Shown here: one piece after another, positions 12,317 to 21,755 of the stretch
Layout: every line of letters starts with the position of its first letter
How positions within the stretch are numbered: position 1 is the first letter of the stretch
Source of the DNA: Rhodoblastus acidophilus
GTDB lineage: Bacteria > Pseudomonadota > Alphaproteobacteria > Rhizobiales > Beijerinckiaceae
Assembly (NCBI RefSeq): GCF_900187365.1
Contig: NZ_FYDG01000003.1
Coordinates: forward strand, 286,347-350,346
Length of the DNA: 64,000 bases
Reading direction: 5' to 3'
Program-made: the position numbers and the translations under genes
Notes under the pieces: model-generated
The model's database searches: none
What the model was told of the DNA's origin: nothing
The model's input: the letters and a program-made list of their open reading frames with translations, nothing else

Positions 12317-13158
12317 CCCAGATTTTCCGCACCGTCGCCGAACTGCGCGCCAATGGCGCGCGCTGGCGCGGGCAGGGCGAGCGCATCGCCCTGGTTCCCA
12401 CCATGGGGGCGCTGCACGCCGGACATCTCTCGCTGGTGCAAGCCGCGCGCGAACAGCGCTGCGCCCGCGTGGTCGTCAGCATTTTCGTCAACCCCACCCA
12501 ATTCGCCGCCAATGAGGATTTCGGCGCCTATCCCCGCACCTTTGACGCGGATTTGGAGAAGCTCGCCAGCGTCGGCGTCGACGCCTGTTTCGCGCCCACG
12601 CCGGACGAGATGTACCCGTCGGGCTTCTGCACGAAAATCATTCCCGGCGGCCCGGCGCTGGCGGGGCTGGAGGACCGGTTCCGGCCCGAGCATTTCGCCG
12701 GCGTCGCGCAAGTGGTGACCAAGCTGCTCAACGCCGCCCAGGCCGATTGCGCCTGTTTTGGCGAGAAGGACTACCAGCAGCTCGCGGTCATCCGCCAGAT
12801 GGCCGGGGATCTCGATATTCCCACCGAGATTCATGGCGTACCCATCCTGCGCGAAGCCGACGGCCTCGCCCTGTCGTCGCGCAACGTCTATCTGAGCGCG
12901 GACGAGCGCAAGCGCGCGGCGCTGCTGTCGCAAGTGCTGCGCGACACGGCGGAACGGCTGCGGGCGGGCGGCGAGGTTGCGGCCGTTTGCGCCGAAGCGT
13001 CGCGCCGGATCGCAGAGGGCGGCTTCGCGGTCGATTATTTCGAGGCGCGCCACGCCGCCACGCTTGCGCCGCTTGCAACCCTGGCCGAGGGGCCGGCGCG
13101 TTTGCTGGTCGCCGCCCGGTTGGGCAAGACCCGGCTGATCGACAATTGCGCGATCTGA
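12313..13158 (+). CDS. panC: Pantothenate synthetase (pantoate--beta-alanine ligase)
   Basis: A 281-residue enzyme that joins pantoate and beta-alanine with ATP to make pantothenate, the coenzyme A precursor. The family motifs are clear: PTMGALHAGHLSLV (HIGH-like ATP site), SIFVNPTQF, GEKDYQQ and LSSRNVYLS (KMSKS-like). Length is normal. It is coupled to the preceding gene through an ATGA overlap. panB is not in the window. Confidence 0.95.
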   Translation: MTQIFRTVAELRANGARWRGQGERIALVPTMGALHAGHLSLVQAAREQRCARVVVSIFVNPTQFAANEDFGAYPRTFDADLEKLASVGVDACFAPTPDEMYPSGFCTKIIPGGPALAGLEDRFRPEHFAGVAQVVTKLLNAAQADCACFGEKDYQQLAVIRQMAGDLDIPTEIHGVPILREADGLALSSRNVYLSADERKRAALLSQVLRDTAERLRAGGEVAAVCAEASRRIAEGGFAVDYFEARHAATLAPLATLAEGPARLLVAARLGKTRLIDNCAI

Positions 13159-13306
13159 ACGCAAACTTTACCACGCGCGCCAATAAAAACGGCGAACTGA
13201 CGCAACGTCATTGTTGTTAACCCGAAGCTCACGCCCGCCCCGCAGGCTTGTGCGCAAGTGCTCAGGCCCGGGCCGCTGGTCCGGGCGCGTCGCCGGGAGT
13301 TGCGTC

Positions 13307-13996
13307 ATGAATCTTTCCGTGCCGGAGTTACTGTTCGCCTTCAAGGGCCGCATCGGGCGTGGCTCGTTTGCTGTCGTTTTCGTCGGTCAACTCATTTTCA
13401 ATCTTGTCTATTCTGCGCTGTTCATGCCCAAGCTCACGGCGCTTGGCCTCGCCGCGCCGACGGGCGCGCCGCCCAGCCTGGACGCGCTGCGGACGTCCCT
13501 CTCCGCCAGTCTGCTGATGATGGCGATCGGCGTCGTCTCGCTGTGGATCAGCCTGGCGATCCAGGCCAAGCGGCTGCATGATTTCGGTTGGAGCGGCTGG
13601 TGGCAGGGCGCGCCGGCGGCTGTTGGCCTTGGCTGCGGCGTCGCCTGCGGACTGCTGACCGTCGCCGGCTTCAAGGCGGCGGGCGTCCTGTTGGCGCTGC
13701 TGGGCGTGGCGGCGGCTGGCCTGGGCGGTCTCGGCCTGCTCGGCATAATGCTGTTCCGCAAGGGCGATCCGGGCGAAAACGCGTTTGACGGCGAGGAACC
13801 GGACGAGCGCCCGCGTCCGCAGGAGGCCGCCGCCTCAGTCCGCGTCGAAGCGCGCGAAACCGCCGCGCCGGCCGCGCAAGCCGTCGCGCGCGCTGCCGCG
13901 CCGAAGCGCGTCGGCGTCGCCGACGAAATCCTGCTGATGACGTACCGGCCGCCGCAGGATCGGCGTGCGACGTTCGGCCGCCGCACGGCGGCCTGA
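13307..13996 (+). CDS. DUF805 family inner-membrane protein
   Basis: A 229-residue protein starting MNLSVPELLFAFKGRIGRGSF, the standard DUF805 beginning, with four hydrophobic segments up to about residue 155 and the WISLAIQAKRLHDFGWSGWW motif in the middle. The last 75 residues are a charged, Pro/Ala-rich cytoplasmic tail (EEPDERPRPQEAAAS...), longer than usual. The ATG at 13307 follows CGGGAG by seven bases. DUF805 proteins are widespread and uncharacterised. Confidence 0.8.
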   Translation: MNLSVPELLFAFKGRIGRGSFAVVFVGQLIFNLVYSALFMPKLTALGLAAPTGAPPSLDALRTSLSASLLMMAIGVVSLWISLAIQAKRLHDFGWSGWWQGAPAAVGLGCGVACGLLTVAGFKAAGVLLALLGVAAAGLGGLGLLGIMLFRKGDPGENAFDGEEPDERPRPQEAAASVRVEARETAAPAAQAVARAAAPKRVGVADEILLMTYRPPQDRRATFGRRTAA

Positions 13997-13997
13997 A

Positions 13998-14036
13998 GGC
14001 GCCGCTTTTTCCAGTGGGCTAGCGGCGCCTCTTTTT
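13998..14036 (+). terminator. Rho-independent terminator after the DUF805 gene
   Basis: GGCGCCGCT pairs perfectly with AGCGGCGCC and is followed by TCTTTTT. The stem starts two bases after the stop codon. Confidence 0.75.
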
Positions 14037-14081
14037 GTAGCGGGCTGGCGGCGCCGCCTTTTCCAATGGGCTGGCGGCGCC
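14016..14081. repeat. Three direct copies of GGGCTRGCGGCGCC
   Basis: GGGCT(A/G)GCGGCGCC occurs at 14016-14029, 14042-14055 and 14068-14081, exactly 26 bases apart, separated by T-rich spacers. Copy 1 is the right arm of the terminator, so the array looks like a terminator arm duplicated downstream. Confidence 0.7.
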
Positions 14082-14145
14082 CCTTGCCGGCCGCGCCGCG
14101 CCGCCGCATCCTGTCGACCGGATTCGTTTGAGCAAGGCTGGCGCG

Positions 14146-14763
14146 ATGCGCGTTCTCATCGTCGACGATCATCCTGTGGTGGTGTCCGGCTGCAAGGCTC
14201 TGCTGGCGGCGGAGCCGGGCGCGGAGATTTTCGCCGCGGGGGACGCCGAAACCGGCTTCGCGGCGTTTTGCGCGCATCAGCCCGATGTCTGCGTGCTCGA
14301 CATCAACCTGCCGGGCCTGTCGGGCTTCGATCTGGCGCAACGCATTCTCAAACACGACCCCGAAGCCAAGCTGGTCGTGTTCAGCATGAACGACGACCCC
14401 GCCTTCGCCGCCCGCGCCATTCAGGCTGGCGCGCGCGGCTATATCGCCAAGAACGACGATCCCTTGCTGTTCCTGCCGGCGTTGAAGCGGGTCTGCGCCG
14501 GCGAAACCTGGCTGCCGGCCGAGCTGGCGCGGAAAATGGCCTTTGCCCGCGCGCAATCGCCGCTGTCCGGCCTTTCCGCGCGAGAGGTTGAGATCCTTCG
14601 TCTCCTGGCGGCGGGCGACGACATTGGCGGGATCGCCGACAAGCTCGGCGTGTCCGCGAAAACCATCGCCAACAATTGCACGGCGCTCAAGGCCAAACTC
14701 GGCGCGCGCAGCTCCATGGACCTGATGCGCGCCGCCATCGAGGCGCTGCGCAGCCCACATTGA
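14146..14763 (+). CDS. NarL/FixJ-type response regulator
   Basis: A 205-residue two-component regulator. The receiver domain has the acidic pair Asp7-Asp8, the phospho-acceptor Asp52 in VCVLDINLPG and the conserved lysine in GYIAKND. A LuxR-type helix-turn-helix follows (LSAREVEILRLLAAGDDIGGIADKLGVSAKTIANN). No sensor kinase gene is adjacent, so it is an orphan here. The ATG at 14146 gives the standard MRVLIVDDHP start; an in-frame TTG six codons upstream is possible. Confidence 0.88.
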   Translation: MRVLIVDDHPVVVSGCKALLAAEPGAEIFAAGDAETGFAAFCAHQPDVCVLDINLPGLSGFDLAQRILKHDPEAKLVVFSMNDDPAFAARAIQAGARGYIAKNDDPLLFLPALKRVCAGETWLPAELARKMAFARAQSPLSGLSAREVEILRLLAAGDDIGGIADKLGVSAKTIANNCTALKAKLGARSSMDLMRAAIEALRSPH

Positions 14764-14812
14764 TGTTGCGGCGCGCTCGGCCTAGATTGAGGCGTATTGG
14801 GTGGAGGAACTG

Positions 14813-15193
14813 ATGAAAATTCGCAGCTTTGTTTTCGCGGCGACCGTCGCGCTCGCCATGCCCGCCTACGCCGCCAAGATTCCGGCGGCGCTCGATCCTG
14901 ACAAGGACGGAACCGTCGATCTCGCCGAGGCCAAGGCCGCCGCCGGCGCCCTGTTCGACAAGCTCGACAAGGATCACGAGGGCACGCTCGACATCAAGGA
15001 ATTGCAGGGCCGCCTCAGCCGCGCCGATTTCGCCGGCGCCGACCCGGACAAGGACAAAACCCTGACCAAGGACGAGTTTCTCGCGGTGGTCGAGCAGCGT
15101 TTCAACGCCGCCAATCCCGACGCCGACGGCACGCTCGACGCCAAGGAGCTGAACGGCCCCGAGGGCAAGGCGCTCAAGAAGCTGTTGAAGTAA
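14813..15193 (+). CDS. Exported EF-hand calcium-binding protein
   Basis: A 126-residue periplasmic or secreted protein with a signal peptide of about 20 residues (MKIRSFVFAATVALAMPAYA). The mature part contains four EF-hand-like loops: DPDKDGTVDLAE, DKDHEGTLDIKE, DPDKDKTLTKDE and NPDADGTLDAKE. The first and last match the calcium-binding consensus best; the third has Lys in place of Gly at position 6. GGAGGA lies four bases before the ATG. No partner is evident. Confidence 0.85.
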   Translation: MKIRSFVFAATVALAMPAYAAKIPAALDPDKDGTVDLAEAKAAAGALFDKLDKDHEGTLDIKELQGRLSRADFAGADPDKDKTLTKDEFLAVVEQRFNAANPDADGTLDAKELNGPEGKALKKLLK

Positions 15194-15502
15194 ATAGGAT
15201 TTCCAAAAGAACAGCGATCTTTTGGCCCATGATCCGAAAGATCGCCGGCTTGCGGAGGCCCGAAGCGAAAGGAAACGGCGGGCGCCAGACCTTGGGAGGT
15301 CGGCTTTACAAAACGCGGCGCCCGCCGCACTCCCATAGCTAGCATGAGGGCGGGCGCGGCGACATTGGAATGAATCCCGAAAGCGCGGGAAAAGCTCCCG
15401 CTTCGCCGACGAAGCTGCGGTCGGCCCGCGCAAAACCGATAAAACTCGCCTTCTCCAAGCCGCCGTGCTAATCGCGGAGTCCGCAAAAACGGGGAAGGGG
15501 CG
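15194..15502. other. Hairpin-rich intergenic region, candidate structured RNA or leader
   Basis: This 309-base gap holds three strong inverted repeats. GCGATCTTT (15214-15222) pairs with AAAGATCGC (15237-15245). CGGCGGGCGCC (15276-15286) pairs over 11 bp with 15317-15327, enclosing an inner hairpin GACCT-TGGG-AGGTC (15288-15301). GCGGGA-AAAGC-TCCCGC lies near 15395-15412. No open frame of coding character is visible. The first may be a terminator for the EF-hand gene; the nested pair looks like a folded RNA. Confidence 0.45.
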
Positions 15503-16264
15503 ATGGCCGATATTTTCCGCGAAGTCGATGAAGACGTTCGCAGCGACAAACTGTCCAGGACCTGGGCGCGATATTCCATCTTCGTTTATGGCGCGGCGGC
15601 CGCGATTGTGATCGGCACGGCGGCGTTCGCCTATTTGCGTCATGAGCGGACCGTCGCCGCCGAAGCCGCGGGCGCCCGCTACGCCGCCGCGCAGGAATTA
15701 GCCGCCGCCGGCAAGTCCGCCGAGGCCGCCGCCGCCTTCGCCGCCCTGGCCAAGGACGCGCCCGAGGGCGTGCGCGCGCTCGGCCAGTTGCGCGCCGCCG
15801 AGGAGCAGGGGCTCGTCGACCGCGACGGCGCGGTGAAGGCGTTTGACGCGCTGGCCGCCGATTCCGCCGTTCCCGGCCTGTTGCAGGAGGTGGCGCGGCT
15901 GCGCGCCGGGCTGCTGCGCGCCGACGTGGCCGACAAGGCCGAACTCGAATCCCGATTCGGCCCGTTGCTCAATGGCGCCTTCCGGTCTTCGGCGCGCGAA
16001 ATCCTGGCGCTGGCGGCGCTCAGGCGCGGCGATTTCGAAGACGCCGGACGGCTGCTCGACCAGCTCATCGTCGATCCCAACACGCCCGCCTCGCTGCGGC
16101 AGCGCGCCGACGCCCTGGCTTCGCTGGCGCGCGGCGGCGGCAAGTTTACGCCGCCGGCCGCAAACCGGGACAGCGGCAAGTTTACGCCGCCGTCCGCAAA
16201 CGGAGACAGCGGCAAGTTTACGCCGCCGGCCGCAACGCCCGCGCCCCAAAACGAAAAGAAGTAA
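15503..16264 (+). CDS. Membrane-anchored YfgM/TPR-like protein with C-terminal repeats
   Basis: A 253-residue protein with a short cytoplasmic N-terminus, one transmembrane segment (about residues 26-46), and a periplasmic Ala-rich helical domain resembling the TPR_21/YfgM-like fold (GKSAEAAAAFAALAKDAPEGVRALGQLRAAEE). Genes of this type precede der in many proteobacteria. The last 45 residues are three tandem copies of a 12-residue unit, (S/G)GKFTPP(A/S)A-x4. The ATG follows GGGGAAGGGGCG. It is nine bases upstream of der and probably co-transcribed. Confidence 0.75.
   Translation: MADIFREVDEDVRSDKLSRTWARYSIFVYGAAAAIVIGTAAFAYLRHERTVAAEAAGARYAAAQELAAAGKSAEAAAAFAALAKDAPEGVRALGQLRAAEEQGLVDRDGAVKAFDALAADSAVPGLLQEVARLRAGLLRADVADKAELESRFGPLLNGAFRSSAREILALAALRRGDFEDAGRLLDQLIVDPNTPASLRQRADALASLARGGGKFTPPAANRDSGKFTPPSANGDSGKFTPPAATPAPQNEKK
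16139..16236 (+). repeat. Three tandem 36-base repeats inside the TPR-like gene
   Basis: The core GGCAAGTTTACGCCGCC recurs at 36-base spacing (starting about 16139, 16175 and 16211), in frame, giving GKFTPP three times. Copies differ by a few bases. Confidence 0.8.
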
Positions 16265-16273
16265 CCGTTCCGG

Positions 16274-17683
16274 ATGAGTTTCACAGTCGCCATCATCGGC
16301 CGCCCCAATGTCGGCAAGTCCACTCTGTTCAACCGGCTGGTCGGGAAAAAGCTCGCGCTGGTCGATGACCAGCCCGGCGTGACCCGCGACCGCCGCGCCG
16401 GAGAGGCCAGGCTCGGCGACCTGAATTTCACCGTGATCGACACGGCCGGGTTGGAGGAGGGCGATTCCGCCTCGCTGACGGGCCGTATGCGCGCCCAGAC
16501 CGAGGCCGCCATCGAGGAGGCCGACGCCATCTTCTTCGTGATGGACGCCCGCGCCGGCGCGACCCCGGAGGACCGCCATTTCGCCTCATTGGTGCGCCGC
16601 GCCGGCAAGCCGGTGATCCTGCTCGCCAACAAGGCGGAAGGGCGCGTGGGCGAAGCCGGCGCCTATGAAGGCTTCGATCTCGGCCTCGGCGACCCCGTCG
16701 CGCTCTCCGCCGAGCACGGCGACGGTTTTGCGGAGCTGTTCTCCTGCCTGCTCACCGCCTTGCCGGAAGCGACGCAACTCGCCGACGACGATGACGAGCG
16801 CCGCGAAAGGCTGGTGCTGGCCGACGACGAGGAGGGCAGCGAACTCGACCCCACCAAACCGCTGCGCATCGCCGTGGTGGGGCGCCCCAACGCCGGCAAG
16901 TCCACCCTGATCAACCGCCTGCTCGGCGAGGATCGGCTGCTGACCGGCCCGGAGGCCGGCATCACCCGCGATTCCATCAGCGTCGATTATCTCTGGCGCG
17001 GCAGGGACGCCGAGCGGCGCTTGAAGATTTTCGACACCGCCGGCCTGCGCAAGCGCGCCAAGGTCGAGGAAAAGCTCGAAAAGCTCGCCGCCGCCGACAC
17101 TTTGCGCGCCATTCGTTTCGCCGAAGTGGTGGTGGTGCTGCTCGACGCCACAATTCCCTTTGAAAAGCAGGATCTCACCATCGTCGATCTGGTGGCGCGC
17201 GAAGGGCGCGCCCTTGTGATCGGCCTTAACAAATGGGACCTGATCGAGGACAAGGCGCACATCGTCGCCCTGCGCGAGGAGGCGGCGCGACTGCTGCCGC
17301 AGGTGCGCGGCGCGCTGGTGATGCCGGTGTCAGGCGTGCATGGCGCCGGTCTCGACGCGCTGATGGGCGCGGTGATTTCGGCGCATGAGGTCTGGAACAA
17401 GCGTCTCTCCACCTCGCGCCTCAACCGCTGGCTGGAAGGGGTGATCGACCAGAATCCGCCCCCGGCGGTCGCGGGACGTCGCATCAAGATTCGCTACATC
17501 ACCCAGCCCAAGGCCCGGCCGCCGCATTTCGTCATTTTCGGCAACCAGCTCGACGAATTGCCGGACTCCTATCGCCGCTTCCTGACCAACGGCCTGCGCC
17601 AGACCTTCGCCCTGCCGGGAACGCCGATTCGCATGACGCTGAAACAGGGCGATAATCCCTACGCCAAGAAAAAGCGGCGGTAA
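16274..17683 (+). CDS. der: Ribosome biogenesis GTPase Der (EngA)
   Basis: A 469-residue GTPase needed for 50S ribosomal subunit assembly. Two G domains in tandem are visible: GRPNVGKST (residues 9-17) with DTAGLEEG and NKAEG, and GRPNAGKST (203-211) with [10 protein letters not shown] and NKWD. A KH-like C-terminal domain follows (INQNPPP-type segment, [21 protein letters not shown]). An acidic linker of about 30 residues joins the G domains. Length and order are normal. Confidence 0.96.
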   Translation: MSFTVAIIGRPNVGKSTLFNRLVGKKLALVDDQPGVTRDRRAGEARLGDLNFTVIDTAGLEEGDSASLTGRMRAQTEAAIEEADAIFFVMDARAGATPEDRHFASLVRRAGKPVILLANKAEGRVGEAGAYEGFDLGLGDPVALSAEHGDGFAELFSCLLTALPEATQLADDDDERRERLVLADDEEGSELDPTKPLRIAVVGRPNAGKSTLINRLLGEDRLLTGPEAGITRDSISVDYLWRGRDAERRLKIFDTAGLRKRAKVEEKLEKLAAADTLRAIRFAEVVVVLLDATIPFEKQDLTIVDLVAREGRALVIGLNKWDLIEDKAHIVALREEAARLLPQVRGALVMPVSGVHGAGLDALMGAVISAHEVWNKRLSTSRLNRWLEGVIDQNPPPAVAGRRIKIRYITQPKARPPHFVIFGNQLDELPDSYRRFLTNGLRQTFALPGTPIRMTLKQGDNPYAKKKRR

Positions 17684-17694
17684 CGGCGCAGCCC

Positions 17695-18159
17695 ATGGAG
17701 CTGGAGCTTTTCGTCGACGCCGACGCCTGTCCGGTCAAGGACGAGTGTTACAAGGTCGCGGCGCGGCACGGCCTCAAAGTGTTCCTGGTCGCCAACCGCC
17801 TGTTTCAGGCGCCTCGCCACCCGATGATCGAGCGCGTGCTGGTTCCACAAGGGCCGGACGTCGCCGACGACTGGATCGCCGAGCGCGCCGACGCGCGCAA
17901 AATCGTCGTCACCGCCGACATTCCGCTGGCCGCCCGCTGCGTCAAGGCCGGCGCCTTCGTGCTGGCGCCGAACGGCAAGATTTTCGACGATTCGTCGATC
18001 GGCATGGCGCTGGCGATGCGCAATCTGATGGACGACTTGCGGTCCAGCGGCGAGGTTACGGGCGGCCCCAAGGGCTTTTCGCCGCGCGACCGCTCGGCCT
18101 TTCTGTCGGCGCTGGAGCGTTGCGTGCAGCAGGCGCGCAAGCGGATGGCGCCGGGCTGA
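17695..18159 (+). CDS. YaiI/YqxD family protein (DUF188)
   Basis: A 154-residue cytoplasmic protein with the family start FVDADACPVKDE and the blocks DDWIAERADARKIVVTADIPLAARC and GGPKGFSPRDRSAFLSALER. The fold resembles PIN-like nucleases, but its activity is unknown. It lies 11 bases after der on the same strand. Confidence 0.85.
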   Translation: MELELFVDADACPVKDECYKVAARHGLKVFLVANRLFQAPRHPMIERVLVPQGPDVADDWIAERADARKIVVTADIPLAARCVKAGAFVLAPNGKIFDDSSIGMALAMRNLMDDLRSSGEVTGGPKGFSPRDRSAFLSALERCVQQARKRMAPG

Positions 18160-18179
18160 ACAGCGACCCGGTTGCGGCG

Positions 18180-18698
18180 TCAGCGCGGATTGAACACCGC
18201 CAGCGTCACCTTGCCAAAAGTTTTCAGCGCCATGATGCGCGCCAGCCGCCCCGCCGCCGGTACGTTGTAGCGCAGGAACGGCGCGTTCGGGTTTTCGTTG
18301 GCGGCGTAGCGCTGTGCGCTTTCGCCCAGGCAGGAGTCCAACGTCGCCTTGATGTCGGCGAGATCCAGCTTTTCCGCCTGACAGGCGTAGGACACTTCGG
18401 CGATCTTCTTCTTGTCGAGAATTTCGCAGCTTCCAAACAGCGGCGCCGGCACGGCGTAAGCCGTGAGCGCGTCCTCCTCGCGCGCGACGCCGCCGCGCAA
18501 TGCGGCGAATCCGTCAGGGGCTGCGGCGATCACCGCCTTGAAGGCCGGGCAATCGAACGCGCGGTCGTCCACTTCGGCGGCGGGTGCGCGGCGGTCGAGC
18601 GCGCCGCTTTCCTCAATCGACTGCCCCTGGGCGAGAACGGGACCGCCCCCGGCCTGAAACAGGACGAGGGCGGCGAGAGCGGCGGCGCGGGTCTTCAT
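18180..18698 (-). CDS. Exported hypothetical protein downstream of gltA
   Basis: A 172-residue protein with a signal peptide (about residues 1-23, [23 protein letters not shown]). The mature part has four cysteines (in DCPAF, GSCEIL, SYACQ and DSCLGE) that could form two disulfides. I recognise no family. The ATG overlaps the gltA stop by four bases (ATGA), so it is translated together with citrate synthase; that pairing does not reveal its role. Confidence 0.65.
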   Translation of the reverse strand: MKTRAAALAALVLFQAGGGPVLAQGQSIEESGALDRRAPAAEVDDRAFDCPAFKAVIAAAPDGFAALRGGVAREEDALTAYAVPAPLFGSCEILDKKKIAEVSYACQAEKLDLADIKATLDSCLGESAQRYAANENPNAPFLRYNVPAAGRLARIMALKTFGKVTLAVFNPR

Positions 18699-19984
18699 CC
18701 GCGCGAAGAGATCTTCACGTATTGGCGGCACGGTTCGCCGGTATAGAGCTGGCGCGGACGGCCGATCTTCTGGTGCGGATCCTCGATCATTTCCTTCCAC
18801 TGCGCGATCCAGCCGACGGTGCGGGCCAGCGCGAACAGCACGGTGAACATCGAGACCGGGAAGCCCATCGCCTTGAGCGTGATGCCCGAGTAGAAGTCGA
18901 TATTCGGATAGAGCTTCTTCTCGATGAAATAGTCGTCGTGAAGCGCGATGCGCTCCAATTCCACGGCGACGTCGAGCAGGGGATCGTCCTTGATGCCGAG
19001 CTCGCCCAGAACCTCATGGCAAGTCTTGGCCATCAGTTTCGCGCGGGGATCGTAGTTCTTGTAAACGCGGTGGCCGAAACCCATCAGGCGGAACGGATCG
19101 TTCTTGTCCTTGGCCTTGGCGATGAACTTGGGAATATTGTCGACGTGGCCGATCTCGGTCAGCATCTTCAGCGCGGCTTCATTGGCGCCGCCATGGGCGG
19201 GACCCCACAGGCAGGCGATGCCGGCGGCGATGCAGGCGAAGGGATTCGCGCCCGAGGAGCCGGCCAGACGGACCGTGGAGGTCGAGGCGTTCTGCTCGTG
19301 ATCGGCGTGCAGGATGAAGATGCGGTCGAGCGCGCGCGAGAGCACCGGATTGACCTTGTATTCCTCGCACGGCACGCCGAAGCACATGCGCAGGAAGTTC
19401 GACGTATAGTCGAGGTCGTTCTTCGGGAACATGAAGGGCTGGCCGATATTGTACTTGTAGGCCATGGCCGCGATGGTCGGGATCTTCGCGATGATGCGGA
19501 CGGTCGCGACCTGACGCTGCACCGGATCGGTGATGTCGATCGAGTCGTGATAGAAGGCCGAAAGCGCGCCGATGCAGGCCACCATGACCGCCATCGGATG
19601 GGCGTCGCGGCGGAAGCCCTGGTAGAACCGGGCCATCTGCTCATGCACCATGGTGTGGCGCGAGATGCGGTAATCGAATTCCGCCTTCTGCGCCGGAGTC
19701 GGCAGTTCGCCGTTCAGCAGCAGGTAGCAGGTCTCCATGAAATCGCCGCCTTCGGCGAGCTGTTCGATCGGATAGCCGCGATAGAGCAGCACGCCTTCGT
19801 CGCCGTCGATATAGGTGATCTTCGATTCGCAAGAGGCGGTCGAGGTGAAGCCCGGATCGTAAGTAAACATTCCGGTCTGCGCATAGAGCTTGCCGATATC
19901 GGCAACGGCCGGACCAACCGATCCGTGCTTGATCGGCATGTCGACGACCTTACCGTCGACCGAGAATTGTGCTGTATCGCCCAT
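18695..19984 (-). CDS. gltA: Citrate synthase (type II)
   Basis: A 429-residue enzyme that condenses acetyl-CoA and oxaloacetate into citrate at the entry of the TCA cycle. It has the N-terminal beta domain found in hexameric, NADH-sensitive bacterial citrate synthases, followed by the catalytic blocks [13 protein letters not shown] and [14 protein letters not shown], which supply the active-site histidines, and a conserved C-terminal RPRQLYTGE. The ATG at 19984 is preceded by AAGGGG; a start six codons upstream is less likely. Confidence 0.96.
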   Translation of the reverse strand: MGDTAQFSVDGKVVDMPIKHGSVGPAVADIGKLYAQTGMFTYDPGFTSTASCESKITYIDGDEGVLLYRGYPIEQLAEGGDFMETCYLLLNGELPTPAQKAEFDYRISRHTMVHEQMARFYQGFRRDAHPMAVMVACIGALSAFYHDSIDITDPVQRQVATVRIIAKIPTIAAMAYKYNIGQPFMFPKNDLDYTSNFLRMCFGVPCEEYKVNPVLSRALDRIFILHADHEQNASTSTVRLAGSSGANPFACIAAGIACLWGPAHGGANEAALKMLTEIGHVDNIPKFIAKAKDKNDPFRLMGFGHRVYKNYDPRAKLMAKTCHEVLGELGIKDDPLLDVAVELERIALHDDYFIEKKLYPNIDFYSGITLKAMGFPVSMFTVLFALARTVGWIAQWKEMIEDPHQKIGRPRQLYTGEPCRQYVKISSRG

Positions 19985-20164
19985 GACATCGCCCCTTTGC
20001 AAGTTCCACGTCCGCGTCTGCCGTTCGGGGAGCGCCCCGGGCGAGCCTTATTCCCATTCGCGTTCGTCGGGAGGGCTTGGACGGTAGAGCCGCGTCATTC
20101 TGTGCGCTGCTCTGGTTAGCCCAGTTGCGCGCTTGGGGCAAGATGACGCACCCTAGACCAATGG

Positions 20165-20185
20165 GGCGCCGCAACGCGCGGCGCC
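20165..20185 (-). terminator. Hairpin downstream of gltX, possible terminator
   Basis: GGCGCCGC and GCGGCGCC form a perfect 8-bp stem with a 5-base loop, about 30 bases past the gltX stop codon. There is no good T tract, so termination is uncertain. Confidence 0.4.
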
Positions 20186-20212
20186 GCCAGGTCATCCGCC
20201 CCGGCCAAAAGC

Positions 20213-21646
20213 TCAGGCGGCCGCGTCGCGGATCCGCCCCAGCGCCTCGTCGCGCCCAAGCGTCTCCAAAACGTCGAAAATACCTGGTGAAGTGCCCCGC
20301 CCGGTCAGCGCCGCGCGCAGCGGCTGGGCGATCTGGCCGAGCTTGGCGCCGGTCTCCGCGACATAGGCGCGCACCACCTCCTCGGCGGCGTGCGCGGTCC
20401 AGTCCGGCAGCGCCTCGAGCTTCGGCGCCAGCGCGGCGAGATGCGCCTTGGCTTCGGGCTTGAGGATTTCGCTCGCCTTGGCGTCATAGGCGAGCGGACG
20501 TTGCGCGAACAGGAAGCTGGCGCCATCCGCCAGTTCGATCAGGGTCTTGGCGCGCTCCTTGAGACCGGCCATGGCGCGCAGCAACTGCGCCTTCTTGGCG
20601 TCGTCGATCCGCGCGGCCATCGCTTCGCCATTCGGCAGATAGGGCAGGGTGTCGAGGAAAACGGCCAGCAATTTGTCGTCGGGAGTCCCGCGCATATATT
20701 GGCCGTTCATGTTTTCGAGCTTGGCGTAGTCGAATCGCGCCGGCGAGCGATGCACCTGGTCGAGCGAAAAGGCTTCGATCAGTTCCTGCGTGGAGAAGAA
20801 TTCGCGGTCGCCCTGGCTCCAGCCGAGCCGCGCCAGATAATTGCGCAGCGCCTCCGGCAGATAGCCCATGGCGCGGTAGGCGTCGACGCCGAGCGCGCCA
20901 TGGCGCTTGGACAATTTGGCGCCGTCCGCCCCGTGAATCAGCGGAATATGGGCGAATGCCGGCACATCCCAGCCCATGGCCTGATAAATGTGGGTCTGGC
21001 GCGCGGCGTTGGTGAGATGGTCGTCGCCGCGAATGATCTGCGTGACGCCCATGTCGTGATCGTCGACCACAACCGCCAGCATATAGGTCGGCGTGCCGTC
21101 GGAGCGCAGAAGGATGAGATCGTCCAAATCCTTGTTGGGGAAGCGAACTTCGCCCTGCACCTTGTCCTGAATCACGGTCTCGCCCTCGCGGGGCGCCTTC
21201 AGCCGCACCACGGGTTTGCGCCCTTCGGCCAGCGCGTCGGCTTCGGCCTGCGTGCCGCCCAGGTCGCGCCAGCGCCCGTCATAGCGCGGCGGCCGGCCTT
21301 CCTTGCGGGCGAGTTCGCGCATCGCCTCCAGTTCCTGCTGCGAGGCGTAGCATTTGTAGGCGGCGCCCTTGGCGAGCATCTCCTCCGCAACCGCCCGGTG
21401 GCGGTCGGCGCGGGCGAACTGATAGATCGTCTCGCCGTCCCAATCGAGGCCGAGCCATTTCATGCCGTCGAGTATCGCGGCGATGGCGGGTTCGGTCGAT
21501 CGTTCGCGGTCGGTGTCCTCAATGCGCAGCAGCATTTTTCCGCCGTTCTGGCGCGCCAGCAGCCAGTTGAACAAAGCGGTGCGCGCGCCGCCGATGTGCA
21601 GGTAGCCGGTGGGCGAGGGGGCGAAGCGCGTGATCATCTCGGACAT
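20213..21646 (-). CDS. gltX: Glutamyl-tRNA synthetase
   Basis: A 477-residue class I aminoacyl-tRNA synthetase that charges tRNA with glutamate. It begins [32 protein letters not shown], with the HIGH motif as HIGG, and has the KMSKS motif as KLSKRHG after [15 protein letters not shown]. The C-terminal anticodon-binding domain is complete. Many alphaproteobacteria carry two GluRS genes and use one for tRNA-Gln; which one this is cannot be told from sequence alone. Confidence 0.95.
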   Translation of the reverse strand: MSEMITRFAPSPTGYLHIGGARTALFNWLLARQNGGKMLLRIEDTDRERSTEPAIAAILDGMKWLGLDWDGETIYQFARADRHRAVAEEMLAKGAAYKCYASQQELEAMRELARKEGRPPRYDGRWRDLGGTQAEADALAEGRKPVVRLKAPREGETVIQDKVQGEVRFPNKDLDDLILLRSDGTPTYMLAVVVDDHDMGVTQIIRGDDHLTNAARQTHIYQAMGWDVPAFAHIPLIHGADGAKLSKRHGALGVDAYRAMGYLPEALRNYLARLGWSQGDREFFSTQELIEAFSLDQVHRSPARFDYAKLENMNGQYMRGTPDDKLLAVFLDTLPYLPNGEAMAARIDDAKKAQLLRAMAGLKERAKTLIELADGASFLFAQRPLAYDAKASEILKPEAKAHLAALAPKLEALPDWTAHAAEEVVRAYVAETGAKLGQIAQPLRAALTGRGTSPGIFDVLETLGRDEALGRIRDAAA

Positions 21647-21755
21647 GAAAAAACCTTCAATTTCGCGCGCCCGGTTGGTGTCGCGGCGCGCTTGTCCCTC
21701 CTAGCATGAGGCAAATGCGCAAAAAAAGGGGCCAAGTACGGTTGAAGCGGGAGAA

